Source: Harmothoe impar
Lineage: Eukaryota; Annelida; Polychaeta; Phyllodocida; Polynoidae
Direction: 5' to 3'
NCBI GenBank assembly: GCA_947462335.1
Contig: OX381707.1
Coordinates: forward strand, 15,281,418-15,345,417
Length of the DNA stretch: 64,000 bases
Shown: piece after piece, positions 10,336 through 20,240 of the stretch
Position numbering within the stretch: the first letter of the stretch is position 1
Layout of the letters: every line of letters begins with the position of its first letter
Notes under the pieces: model-generated
What the model was told of the DNA's origin: nothing
The model's database searches: none
The model's input: the letters and a program-made list of their open reading frames with translations, nothing else
Translations under genes and position numbers: made by a program

Positions 10336-11495
10336 CAGAAGCTGTATAATGCTACATTGAAATATAACTTGGAAAAGGGTAGATCTTCCGAGGAAAAAAT
10401 ACAACAGAAATTAAACTTGAATAGCTTTTGTGAAATAACTGCTTAAAATATGGTTAAAATGACTGTGTGTTGTTGTTGACACTCAATGAGGATGGCGCTA
10501 CGGCTCTTGGCGCCCCCCCCCCCCCTGCTGAAGCGCAGAACTGCTGGCAAGTTGGCCAACAAAAGGGTGAGTCAGCATCGATGCTAGCTCATGGCCTCCA
10601 GACTATGTGATTAGTATCTTTATACATGGTGTTGATTGGCCTTTGCAGACTTTTAGTTTTAGCGACCATGCCGTGATACATATTAGCTTAGTAAATACCC
10701 AATTCGTAAACTGGCCCTTCTCACCTGGCTTGTGTCAGCCTTGATCAGGGGTAGATATATATGTCCATGTGGGAGTGTAAATTCTTAAGATAACTGTTTA
10801 CCATCTGCTAGGTTTATTGATATAAACACCTACATCAACCAGTCTAGTAGGCTGCTCTCTTAAAGATACATTACCATTAACATTTTGGGCGATATTTTAT
10901 TTCATTATGTTACCATATATAAAGTGCCTGTAAGTCTATGTGGGAAATTTGGAGACTCTTATTTCTCTTTTAACCTGTGAATATGGCCATAATAGCATGC
11001 AAAAGATATAACTGCGAGCCACCAGAAATGGAAGCCTGCAAGGGGGCCATTATGAAAAATCAAAACACATAGGCTCTCACAGTGAATTCATAGGTTTACC
11101 AGAGAGCCCTCCAATCAGTATTTCATCTAGATTTCATAACGAGAGGCTTTCCTATGATAAGGGGGCCTGTCAGTTGATAAGGAAATGATGAATGGACGTC
11201 TATATTGGGTTTATTTCATAAATAGTTTCTCTATACTCATTGTTAAAACCTGTGCGGTACATGTGCCCCTATATCTCACCCTCTCCACTGACAGGTGGTA
11301 GTCAAGAGAATTAGAATAGGAAAAGATGGATGATGATCGATGGGATGTTGACACCCCTTTTTGTATCACCTATTGAATAAATAATCTCCACATAATGCCT
11401 ATTATGTTGCTGAATGATATAGGATAGCCTCATTGCATGTGGGCTTTGACATGACTGAACTCCCACATCCTGGGGGAACCTCAACAAAGGACTTA
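10336..11495. other. Unassigned noncoding sequence
   Basis: AT-rich, with stops in every frame. A C-homopolymer occurs near 10515. No repeat family or gene was recognised. Confidence 0.5.
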
Positions 11496-11780
11496 GGCCA
11501 AAAAGAAAAAAAAAAGTTGTGTTCAGGTAACATGGCCTAAAAAAATAGGGTAAGTAGGTCGATTTTTTTTATTTCTTTAAACAAATTGTTTTAAGGATTT
11601 GGAGACCAAATTCCTCAGATTTTCATATCATTTTAGTGAAAAAAAAAAGTTTCAGGTTAAAAAAAAAAGTTTTTTTCTGGTAGAAATCCCAAAAATGCTC
11701 TGAAAAAAAGAAAAATTGGGTAGGGACGAAGAAATATAGCGTCTCTAGGGATACCCGAACACAACTCTCTTTTTTTGGCC
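11496..11780. mobile_element. GGCCAAAAA-family MITE, copy 1 (TTA TSD)
   Basis: The ends are GGCCAAAAAG and its inverse, with TTA on both sides (11493-11495 and 11781-11783). The inner 'gtgttcaggtaacatg' modules correspond to the TTTCAGGT ends of the copies at 46790, 55005 and 63722. The middle is A/T-homopolymer rich. The TWA duplication suggests a Harbinger-type transposase acting in trans. Confidence 0.8.
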
Positions 11781-11831
11781 TTAGGAGAGCCGCGATCAAT
11801 GCTTCCCATGGCAATTGCTAAACATCATTAA

Positions 11832-12088
11832 CCGTTTAAGGATGTGCCACAATAGGCGGTGAACAGTGCTGAACTTGAAGGCGCTATATCCTTTGTCATG
11901 GTGATGTATGAATGGAACCCTGGCAATTAAGTGATAAGATAGGGTAGCCTTCACGCATCATGTTGATCCCACATCACTCTGTCGCTGTCAGAAGGGTTGG
12001 CAAAATTCTGGTGAGTTACTCGCCATCACAGCATCAATGCATCAACCCACAAAATGTTGCTTTAATGCGTCATGCTGTCCTTAAAGGG
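11832..12088. mobile_element. Palindromic MITE with TTAA flanks (piggyBac-like), copy 2
   Basis: TTAA flanks on both sides (11828-11831 and 12089-12092). The ends are CCGTTTAAGGA and TCCTTAAAGGG. The interior shares the 'gttactcgccatcacagcatcaa' module of the family. Noncoding. Confidence 0.75.
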
Positions 12089-12254
12089 TTAAGCAGTGTT
12101 TAATGCATGACATGAGGCCATTAGCAGACCACCAACCTCACACCTCGGCCTCTATTAGGTCGGCCACATTAGGCACCTTTAGGCACCTTTAGACACCTTT
12201 AGAAACCCAAAGCACTGATCGACTAAACAAAATCGCATTTTGTAGACAAAAACA

Positions 12255-12485
12255 CCATCAAAACCAGGAGGCTAAGGTGGTTTAGACATGTGATCCGACT
12301 ACCCTCAGAGACACTAACGAAAATTGCCCTGACGAGGCAAAAAGAAAGGTGGAGAATCCCAAAGGAGGCCAAAAAACAACCTTGTTATCTTTACTAGAAA
12401 AAGGCTAGAAAGCAGAGAACTTTCACACTGGAGAGAGCCACTGAATTTGGCATAAACCAGAAAGGCGTGGAAGAAGGTGGGGCTG
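12255..12485 (+). pseudogene. Relic of a non-LTR retrotransposon C-terminus
   Basis: Reading from about 12258, the frame gives 'TIKTRRLRWFRHVIRLPSE', then 'LTKIALTRQKERWRIPKE', which matches the widespread C-terminal block of LINE polyproteins (RRLRW-F-HV-RMP followed by a basic stretch). Stops and shifts follow from about 12390. Only this piece survives. It differs from the CR1/L2-like LINE at 58.6 kb, so it is a separate lineage, possibly RTE-like. Confidence 0.6.
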
Positions 12486-12586
12486 AAATGTTAGGTGCAC
12501 AACGTTCATGCACACTTTCTGTGTAACGGATATGATGAGACACAGGTCACAAAGTATGGCCTGCTTCTTTATGTGATAGACCCCTT

Positions 12587-12838
12587 CACAGAGAAAAGAA
12601 ACAACGTCAAAAAGGGAGTCCAGGCTGCCACCAGAATGACTTCCCTCGTTAGGGGAGCCCAGGTCCCTATGTGACTCCATTAGGTGAGTCAGAGAACTAT
12701 GTGACTCCCACAGGTGACTCCCTTAGGTAGGCCAGAGAGTCACCTAGGCGAGTCAAAGGCAGCCTGGGCTCCCCTAAAGAGCGGAGTCATTCTGGAGGCA
12801 ACCTGGAATCCCTTTTGACGCTGTTTCTTCTTTCTGTG
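12587..12838. mobile_element. Foldback MITE with ~75-bp inverted arms
   Basis: The left arm runs 'cacagagaaaagaaaca', then 'cgtcaaaaagggagtccagg', then 'ccagaatgacttccctcg', then 'ttaggggagcccagg'. The right arm is its inverse at about 85 percent identity. The short centre repeats 'gtgactcc-taggtga' motifs. Noncoding; no clear target-site duplication. Confidence 0.75.
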
Positions 12839-12889
12839 TTCAAGATTGGTTGTTATCTTCAACTTAACGAGTAGTCATTATTTGACAAC

Positions 12890-13180
12890 AGGGGTTTTGT
12901 GTATCGCGTACGTGCAAAATTTTACCCCCTCCTTTTTAAGGATTTAGATATTTTTCTCCCTATAAATCTTGGTAAAATACAGGGTTTTTTTTCAGAGAAA
13001 ACAGGTGACTTTTTTGGTATTTTAAAGATTTTTCTTGACAAAATATTATTTTTCCCTGACATTTTCAGAAAATATCATTTTCCCTGAGATTTTGCCAAAA
13101 AATCTGAAATTCCCTGACATTTCCCTGACCTGGAACGAAAAATATTTTCCCTGTCATTTTCCCTGATAGTGGCAACCCTG
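12890..13180. mobile_element. TTCCCTGACATTT-type MITE fragment (GGCAACCCTG end)
   Basis: Repeated 'ttccctgacattt' and 'ttttccctga' units end in GTGGCAACCCTG near 13177, the same terminus as the nested element at 44881-45189 (GTGGGAACCCTG). The left end is not clear. Noncoding. Confidence 0.55.
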
Positions 13181-14183
13181 TATAGATTTGTATGTATCAG
13201 AATGTTTTAAAAAGCCACACATATATTGGACATTATGAACACAAATACGTTGAAAAACTAAAAATTTAAAATTGACCCCGAATTAGTTCACAACCCATCT
13301 TTAACTATATGAAAAATTTGCTGACAAATGTGACCGAAGTAGTCTGCGAGTTGTTTTCACCCTAATATACTATCCATGCCCTGATAGGGCCTCACACTTA
13401 CAAGTGGTTAAATGATAGGATCCTGCTACTTAGTATGTTTGGTGTACTGGTTGGCAGGTATTGCCATGAGCTAGCAATAATGTCAATAATGTATAAGGTA
13501 ACTTGGCAACACCCACAAGGCAGTGGGCGAGCCGGAAGTGACATAACAAACATACATGTCGCCCGGTGTTAACCAAATTAGTGCTTTAATGTGCTTATAT
13601 TACTCATCGTTATAATGTATGGTGCTCTGTATCAAATAGTCTTTCACAAGAAATGTTATTAAAATATATACAACACTGTATGTAAGCACCGCCTATTGAT
13701 GATGACCAGTGCACATGTAAATCGTCAAAGGTACATTTGTGACAAAAAATGATAGACTTCTCAGGAGACCTGCAGGATTGATACACTTCCACAGCACGAG
13801 TTACTCGCCGGCTCTGCATCATTACATCATGCCTACAGAGGGCACAGCACATTAAGGCACTCGGCGGTCCTTAGAGGGTTAACGTGTCGATGGCCAGGGC
13901 TCGTATTGACCAGCTCGTCAAATACAGCTAAAAGGGTGTTACCTTCTAGCAGTATGTCATGAAGCTGGTGTATTTACTTGCCGTATGGATACCAGCTGAA
14001 TCACTGATGCTGTGGCGTCCAGGGCAGCGTGTTGCTAATGTGTTCTCCTATTTAGTTACGCAGTAACAGTATGTTAAGAATTATTAGGGGAGAGCTATCG
14101 CCTCTGCTTGTCCAGTCGATCCGGTTTTGGACAGTGATTTCTGCGCAGCAATTCTACATATTATAGCTGGTATGCCTACACAT
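13181..14183. other. Unassigned sequence; decayed TTAA-family fragment near 13800-13882
   Basis: Around 13795-13882 the modules 'gagttactcgccggctctgcatc' and 'ccttagagggttaa' identify a fragment of the palindromic MITE family. The remainder holds no recognised feature. Confidence 0.45.
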
Positions 14184-14266
14184 TTATACCACAGCGGGCA
14201 CGGAGAACAAAGCATTTCACACCTCTTGTGTACTGTATACAGCTAGTGGCATAAAGTAGCTATAGT
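14184..14266 (+). repeat. Left arm of an ~80-bp inverted repeat
   Basis: 'accacagcgggcac' through 'ctcttgtgtactgtatacag' and 'ctagtggcataaa' recurs inverted at 15705-15785 at roughly 88 percent identity. The pair encloses ~1.4 kb and could mark a nonautonomous DNA transposon of about 1.6 kb. Confidence 0.8.
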
Positions 14267-14281
14267 ATAGGACTAGTACCA

Positions 14282-14590
14282 GGCTGTGTCTCACGACCTT
14301 GAGCCAATGTTTTTGTCTCTGACCGGGTGCCGTCTCTGACCAGGTGCCGTCTCTGACCAGGTTCCGTTTCTGACCTGGTGTCAGAAAAACGTGTTTTTTT
14401 TAAACTGTTAACCTATATATAAGGATATGTAAAAACGTTATGGCAGCTGCTATGTAATTATTATTAGCCTCCTGCTGTTGGTAGAACATAATTAAACTCC
14501 CAAAGTGACATCCGGTCAGAGATGGCACCTGGTCAGAGACGGCACCCGGTCAGAGACAAAAACATTGGCTCAAGGTCGTGAGACACAGCC
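14282..14590. mobile_element. 309-bp MITE with GGCTGTGTCTCACGACC ends
   Basis: Inverted arms of more than 70 bp: GGCTGTGTCTCACGACCTTG, then a 'tctctgaccgggtgccg' motif repeated three times, mirrored at the right end. ACCA occurs directly on both sides (14278-14281 and 14591-14594) and may be a 4-bp target-site duplication. The GACCGGGTGCC motif is shared with the element at 22461. Confidence 0.8.
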
Positions 14591-14609
14591 ACCAATCTGT
14601 AGGGGTATT

Positions 14610-14640
14610 CAGCGAAGGAGCCTATAATGCTCCTTCGCTG
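14610..14640. repeat. Perfect 12-bp hairpin
   Basis: CAGCGAAGGAGC (14610-14621) and GCTCCTTCGCTG (14629-14640) with a 7-nt loop. It lies just right of the 309-bp MITE and is itself framed by 'aatctgta' and 'tacagatt'. Role unknown. Confidence 0.85.
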
Positions 14641-15102
14641 TATTTCGCGTACAGATTGATACACGTCCTATAACTACTACTTAAAGTACGTTTAAAAAGG
14701 TATACAGTGTCAATTTGCTCAGCATTAAATCCACATTAGAAAGGTTGAGTATGTTTGATTAACCAGTTTCCAGTGTTAACATTATTGTCCTGCTGTGGGT
14801 CGTATTACCTACTATGTATAGGATTATATAGCAAAATTGCTGAATTTTTGCAAAAAAAAAGAAAATGCAAAAATGCCAAATTAGGAACTAAAATATTAAT
14901 ATCTTTTGCATTCCAAACAAAGAGATCTTGCACCCAAAATATCTGTTTAAATAGGTGTATTAGTATTTGTATTCAACATAATAAAGAAGTAGTCTATAAT
15001 TTATCACTTTTTGTTCTGATTGGTACATATTTGGCTTGTGGCTTCCATGATTATGTTCCAACTCCTTCCTCTGGCCTGGTCTCTCACCACACACACACCC
15101 AG

Positions 15103-15316
15103 AACCCCCCCCCCTTACATATCCACGGACACAGGTCTCCCAGAACAGATTCAATTAGTCAGTATAGACCAACCCACACCACCCATGCCGGCGGGCGAGG
15201 GCATACACGGCCACATTGCTGATTTTATTACTGATGCCAACGCCATGGACCTAGTATCTATTGATTCCCCCAAATTAGCTGGTTTTCCCACAAGTGCCAG
15301 CCTGGGCACCGTGTAG
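15103..15316 (+). CDS. Candidate 3'-terminal exon A, function unknown
   Basis: The open frame ends at TAG 15314-15316. A pyrimidine-rich tract and 'cacacacccag' precede 15103, a plausible splice acceptor. The encoded sequence is not low-complexity: it has 'GLPEQIQLVSIDQP', 'GEGIHGHIADFITDA' and 'MDLVSIDSPKLAG', with the motif LVSID-P twice, and ends in Gly-Thr-Val. AATAAA follows at 15557-15562. The frame is also open upstream to about 15020. The exon sits inside the 14184/15785 inverted repeat, so it may be captured host sequence, transposon coding sequence or chance. No family was recognised. Confidence 0.35.
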
Positions 15317-15556
15317 TAAAATAGGTCCCGAGTTGTGGACCAAGATATGGGCTGCATAATTCAATTTGTACCTATATCTACTGGCGCATCTCATAATGAA
15401 ACCCATGGGCGTCATATATAGGGACAGCGCATCGCCATGCTGACAGGGCGGAGACATATTATGGATTGACTGGGACTGAGGTCAATCAGTGGACATGAAA
15501 AATGGATGTAAGAATTTTGTTTAATTGACCTAACAAGTATTAAGGTCATGTAGAAT

Positions 15557-15562
15557 AATAAA
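15557..15562 (+). promoter_or_regulatory. AATAAA polyadenylation signal candidate (exon A)
   Basis: AATAAA about 240 nt after the stop of candidate exon A. It is evidence only in combination with that exon. Confidence 0.3.
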
Positions 15563-15704
15563 TTGTTCCCCAGGGAGGAAGATTACGTGGAAAGAATCAA
15601 TTCTATGTACTGTATACTATGTACTAGTTATAGGACGAGTACCATGCTGTACGCCAAATACAGTGAAGGGAACCTTATAGGGCTACAGCTTGGTACAAGG
15701 CATA

Positions 15705-15785
15705 TAACTAATTTATACCACTAGCTGTATGCAGTATACAAGAGGTGTGAAATACTTTGTTCCCTGTGCCCGCTGTGGTATAACT
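15705..15785 (-). repeat. Right arm of the ~80-bp inverted repeat
   Basis: Inverse of 14184-14266, from 'tataccactagctgta' to 'cccgctgtggtata'. See the left arm. Confidence 0.8.
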
Positions 15786-15817
15786 CGAGTTAATTGGCTG
15801 AATTGTTATTGGCTCAG

Positions 15818-16051
15818 GGTCATCTCCTGAGTCCTTTGAGCAGCCTCTTGATGAAGATGTTGTGCCACTCATGTTCAAGTGTATTTCGTGCAATTACTCA
15901 AGGTAGCATGAGTGTAAAGCATAACATTTTCCCTGAGCAAGGGGAGCACCTCGGACAAAACGTAGAGCATCGTGTTTCTGAGAAGACTCAGAATGGTGGA
16001 GGTGAGCAAGGAGACCCACACATTGAGATTGATTCAACGGCTTTCATTTGA
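15818..16051 (+). CDS. Candidate 3'-terminal exon B, function unknown
   Basis: After a possible acceptor 'ttattggctcag', an open frame of 77 codons runs to TGA at 16049-16051. Its second half looks protein-like and hydrophilic: 'KHNIFPEQGEHLGQNVEH', 'SEKTQNGGGEQGDPH', ending 'IEIDSTAFI'. AATAAA follows at 16168-16173, 117 nt after the stop, then a T-rich stretch. In another frame 15812-15901 reads 'GSGSSPESFEQPLDEDVV', so the true frame of the first third is uncertain. It could be an alternative last exon to candidate exon A. No homologue was recognised. Confidence 0.4.
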   Translation, partial: GHLLSPLSSLLMKMLCHSCSSVFRAITQGSMSVKHNIFPEQGEHLGQNVEHRVSEKTQNGGGEQGDPHIEIDSTAFI

Positions 16052-16167
16052 TATTTGACACTTTTTAATATTGGATGTCGGATGGATATTGATATATTGG
16101 GGGTTTGGTGGAAAGCTCATCATAACCTTTCATTTAATATATAGAACGTGTATGTGTATGCTTTTGT

Positions 16168-16173
16168 AATAAA
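16168..16173 (+). promoter_or_regulatory. AATAAA polyadenylation signal candidate (exon B)
   Basis: AATAAA 117 nt downstream of the exon B stop, in an AT-rich 3' UTR-like stretch. Confidence 0.4.
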
Positions 16174-17679
16174 CGAGACTTTGTTCCCTTAATATTGGTG
16201 ATATGTTATCAAGTCAAGAACAAGGTTGACACAGTTCGGATCAAGTGTACAGGTTGCTATATAGGTTTATTCAAGATAACCTAGACAGGCTTAGCTAATT
16301 CGGGCAAACTCCTTTTAGAGTTCGGAGCAGGTTAGTAGGCTCGGAGCCGATATGAACATGGGTCTTTGCCCTATCACAGGTACAAAGGAACCACCGAGTT
16401 CCATCGGACGCTGGCTATATATAGGCAGCCAGTCTGCACGCACACACGCGGACCGGAAGCCTATAGCGACCTCTATCCATACCCCAAGACCAGAGTAGGT
16501 ACTGCCACCTACTGCCGGGCTGTTTAGACAGAGTTCCCAACACAGCGTCCAACCCACTATATGATTAACCCAAAGCCTAGCCCCTACACTTTTATCAAGA
16601 GAGGCAGGGCCAGCTTGGGGTCTCACTAGTACTTATACTTCGTCTTATTGTAGCAACTGATGCAATAGGTGGGAAAGGAACGCTGAAGTCACTCCATGTA
16701 CCCATGGGATGTTAGTTGCAACGTGTATGCACCCATAACAATAGAATAGCAGCGGATATTGCATGGGGATTGTGCAAACGACTTATACATATGCATTCAG
16801 AGGTCCTGATGGTATTACATGTACCAACTGGGGTGAGGGATGGGCAAGGGTCCGGCAAGTAACCCATGCATCTACACCACTGAATTCATGAAGAAATTAT
16901 TTTGATATTTATTATGGCGTAAAGGGCCCTAACGGGACCAACTTCCTTCAAAGCCCAATTCAGTATGGTGGCCAAACAAGTCTCGGTTGGGGGCCCTGTG
17001 TTAATATATATATGTACAGGCGTATATATGGGGACCCATGATTATTTGGGTGGGGGTATCTTGCCGAATCTGAAGGGCTAATAAGCATGTGTAATCATGA
17101 CAACCAAGGACATAGCACATTAAAGCACTATGCGACACTTAAAGGGTTAATATCCAGCAGCAGACAAGAGGCCTGAGGGATATGGGAGATGAGCAGAAAT
17201 TGGCTTAACGTGGGGCAGATCGATGTAACGATGCCAGGAGGCGATTACGGCAGGAGGGGAGATGTGGGGGAGGGGGGCAATGTGTCTACAACACATTGGG
17301 TGACTGGGGTGTATAGTATTAATGTAAGATATGTAGGACAGGGGAGAACTATGTCTACAGCAAATCTATATAGGATGACTGGTGGTGTCAAATATGCAGG
17401 ACAACAGTCGATCTCATTCAATGCAAGATATATGTATTAAGATATATATGTGGGACCAACACTCCAAACCCATGTGTACACACGTAGCTTAACAATTATG
17501 TATACATGTATCGTTTTCAAAAGGTGAAATAAGTCCTTATCCCAGTGTTACTTAGGCCCACCAATGGAACTTCTGACATAATCTCCTAAATGCCCTATCA
17601 TTGCTGCCCCTCCAGTAACAGTATATGTGTAGAGCGAGCACTGGTCCTTCCTTTATACAGGAGGGAGGGGGTCTATGCA
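16174..17679. other. Unassigned sequence
   Basis: No gene was identified. A decayed end of the TTAA palindromic family is visible near 17095-17150 ('cattaaagcactatgcgac', 'cttaaagggttaa'). An open frame at 17189-17440 consists of two diverged ~75-bp direct repeats and is not a convincing gene. A 400-bp stretch at 16240-16630 with a TATATATA-like motif might be an old LTR but has no partner here. Confidence 0.4.
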
Positions 17680-17905
17680 TCTATGGGGGGTTCTCATGTT
17701 GCCTGTCGAATTTAAGAAATTGACATGTCACCTGTCATTTAAATCCCATGGCCCAACAGTATAACTCCCAATGATGTCACCTTAAATCATGTCCCATGTC
17801 GAATTTAAGAAATACCCCATGTCGTGTCACTAATTTGTTCCACATGTCACTAAGCATGTCGATTTTTTAAAATGGCCTTGTCGCCGTGTCAAATTTAGCC
17901 ATCCA
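17680..17905. mobile_element. CATGTCGATTTTAAG-family repeat, copy 2
   Basis: Monomers 'gtcgaatttaagaaat' and 'catgtcac' are repeated. Imperfect ends 'ctatggggggttctcatg' and 'ccaccccccatgagag' can pair. Same family as 26632-26853. Confidence 0.6.
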
Positions 17906-18977
17906 CCCCCCATGAGAGAGTTGGGTGTTTAACTGTTATAAGCTGGTAGTGTAAAATGTTACTGCGTCCAAGAGGGAATTCCTGAAGTCCTTATGGGTCC
18001 CTACCTTGAAACTATTACATTATCAATGAGTCCTGATACTGTATGAATCATGCTGAAACGGATACACCGGTCACCTACCGGGGAACCATCCCTGGCACAC
18101 AGGGCTTCTGGGATAGCAACAGTCTGAACTATTATTCATACGCACCCATACATCAAGTGGTAAAGCAGAAAGTAGTACCGGCAGCCTTCCCAGAACCCCT
18201 GAGCGACATCGGTGATTCACTGGTCAGTGATCGGTGCAAGTGAATGTTTTATGAGATGTCCCATTTTTTTCAAGTCATGTTTGATTTTATGGGCTATTTG
18301 TTATACCATTCATAAGAAAATACTGACTATTTCTAAACATAATTAATATAGATCTGCACGGTTAGAAATAAGTATAGCGGAGCAGTAGAATCTACTGCAG
18401 ATTTACAATATAAACTACAGTATTAGTGTACATGGACAGTAGAATATATACTGTTGGTTTTGTTCCCCTATATATAAAACGGCATTAGTTGGCACCAGCG
18501 AATGAACCCATTGAAATAGGCTTGAGTGCTTGCCGGGAACAGATAAACCAAAAGAGGTTACATCAAATTATGTTGTTTTTTTCAAAGTTAACTCGATTCT
18601 TTTCACTATTGAAGTTCAATTAATATTGTAAGTCCTTTGTATGCGATAATCATTCTCCCAATGATAATAATTCTCGAATATTCCATTGTACGTTAGAGAA
18701 AAGCAACATGAATAGTAGAAATACTCTCGCACATTCAATCTAGCAACAAGAGAAAGCATTCGAAAGAAAATCCGCCATTTTTTTCTGTAAGAAAATGTCA
18801 TTCAAATAACTTTTATATCAAACACTGATGGTCAAATACAACGAAATTACACAGTAAATGATCCTTTAATACTCCCCTATGAGTATAACATTATAAAACA
18901 TTTAAATGATTGAGAAAATAAAGGCTAAAGTTCTTCATCGGCACCCGTCTGTTGCTACAATTGCAGAGGCACTATCT
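17906..18977. other. Unassigned AT-rich sequence
   Basis: No convincing ORF, RNA or repeat was recognised. A 66-codon ORF at 18043-18243 has no recognisable domain or splice context. Confidence 0.4.
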
Positions 18978-18997
18978 AGGTCAAAGGTCAAAGGTCA
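18978..18997 (+). promoter_or_regulatory. Perfect triple DR1 (AGGTCA x3, 1-bp spacing)
   Basis: AGGTCAAAGGTCAAAGGTCA: three exact half-sites, each separated by one A. DR1 is the preferred element of HNF4, RXR homodimers and PPAR/RXR-type receptors. An exact 20-bp triple array is unlikely by chance, but its function and target gene are unknown; no gene start is visible nearby. Confidence 0.5.
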
Positions 18998-19104
18998 CAG
19001 GACGCCCGTAACTAAGAAACGTAACTCAGAAACTTGTAGCTAAGTAACGCGTAACTAATGACTCGCTACTGTATGGTCTGCCGAGCGAACAGACCAAACT
19101 TTGA

Positions 19105-19272
19105 CATAAGAATAGGCCTCAGTTTGTCGTGATAATAGGCCATAGTTTGCCGTGAAAATAGGTCACAGTTTGCCGTGAGAATAGGCCACAGTTTGCCGTG
19201 AGAATAGGCCATATTTTGCCGTGAGAATAGGACACAGTTTGCCGTGAGAATAGGCCATCGTTTGCCGTGATA
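19105..19272 (-). repeat. 23-bp minisatellite, about 7 units
   Basis: Unit close to 'cagtttgccgtgagaataggc', with scattered substitutions. It gives overlapping ORFs in all three minus frames (repeats of 'ILTANCGLFSRQT'), which are therefore not genes. Confidence 0.9.
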
Positions 19273-19379
19273 CACACACCATTTCCCAGGTTATTTGGGC
19301 CCACAATCCCAGCCCCCGAAGGGGCTGATACAGTATACAATGACATATTTTTTGTTTCACTATTTGCAGCGTAGTATTC

Positions 19380-20240
19380 CTAGTTATGGTAATATATTAT
19401 GGGATATATTGTGCCTCTCATGGTAACATATGTATTGGAAAGTTGAGCCATTATACATGTTCATGCATGGTATACATGATAGAAACCACGGTAAAGGTGC
19501 AAGGTATCATCAGACCCCTGTATCAAACGCCTGAGGTGTATAGATACATGGCATTGTATAGTGCTCTAATTCCGCCCATTTGGCACCCCGACAAATTCGA
19601 TTCATATGACAATATCACCACTCCATACCAAATTATCCACCAATAGTGGCTGTATTAGTGCCCCTCTGGGTAGACGCGGTGACATATATGGACGTATTTA
19701 TTGCCGTAATTGCTTATATAAAAGTGCTTAGTAGGACTATGGCCAAGTGCGCACGTCTATATTCACTCCCAAATCGACCTCTCGAGATTCGCTGCCACTG
19801 CAGGCATGTATGTAATGCCCAGACTTTTATCTTTCCATATAAAGTTTGCAGCAAAAGGAGCCCCAAATGGCTGATGGGGGAGGTGAGGAGGGCCAGAATG
19901 CCGAAATGAGACCCATAAAAGTGGGTGCCATGGGAGTAGGATTGGCCACAATGGATATAAAACACTTTTATTCAATCTTGTTTTTCCTCTACTGAAAGTA
20001 TAGGAATTGCCATATAGAGAGGGAAATACACTAAACTGGTTTCTCTCTTCTAGATTTGGCCGCATTGTTCACTCCGCACTTGGAATACAAGTACATTTTT
20101 GTACTATCATGCGGCAAATCTCTCTGGTACATTTCACACATGTACTACTGACTCAAGCCTTTGCCTAAATTGCAATTGCTCTTCCAGCAATGGCTGCGAC
20201 TATCCATGCGTTACTTGGGAGGATGGTACCTATTGGCTGG
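19380..20240. other. Unassigned sequence
   Basis: Overlapping short ORFs of 80-100 codons exist on both strands at 19386-20065, none with a recognisable domain or splice structure. No repeat family was identified. Confidence 0.4.

Noticed and set aside
14755..15222. 155-codon plus-strand ORF
   Set aside because: Cys/Ile-rich AT sequence in its first half and a shadow of candidate exon A in its second half (His/Thr/Pro runs).
16240..16630. Possible LTR with a TATATATA-like motif
   Set aside because: No second LTR, primer-binding site, polypurine tract or polymerase in the window.
19066..19360. Overlapping minus-strand ORFs with repeated FSRQT motifs
   Set aside because: Explained by the 23-bp minisatellite.
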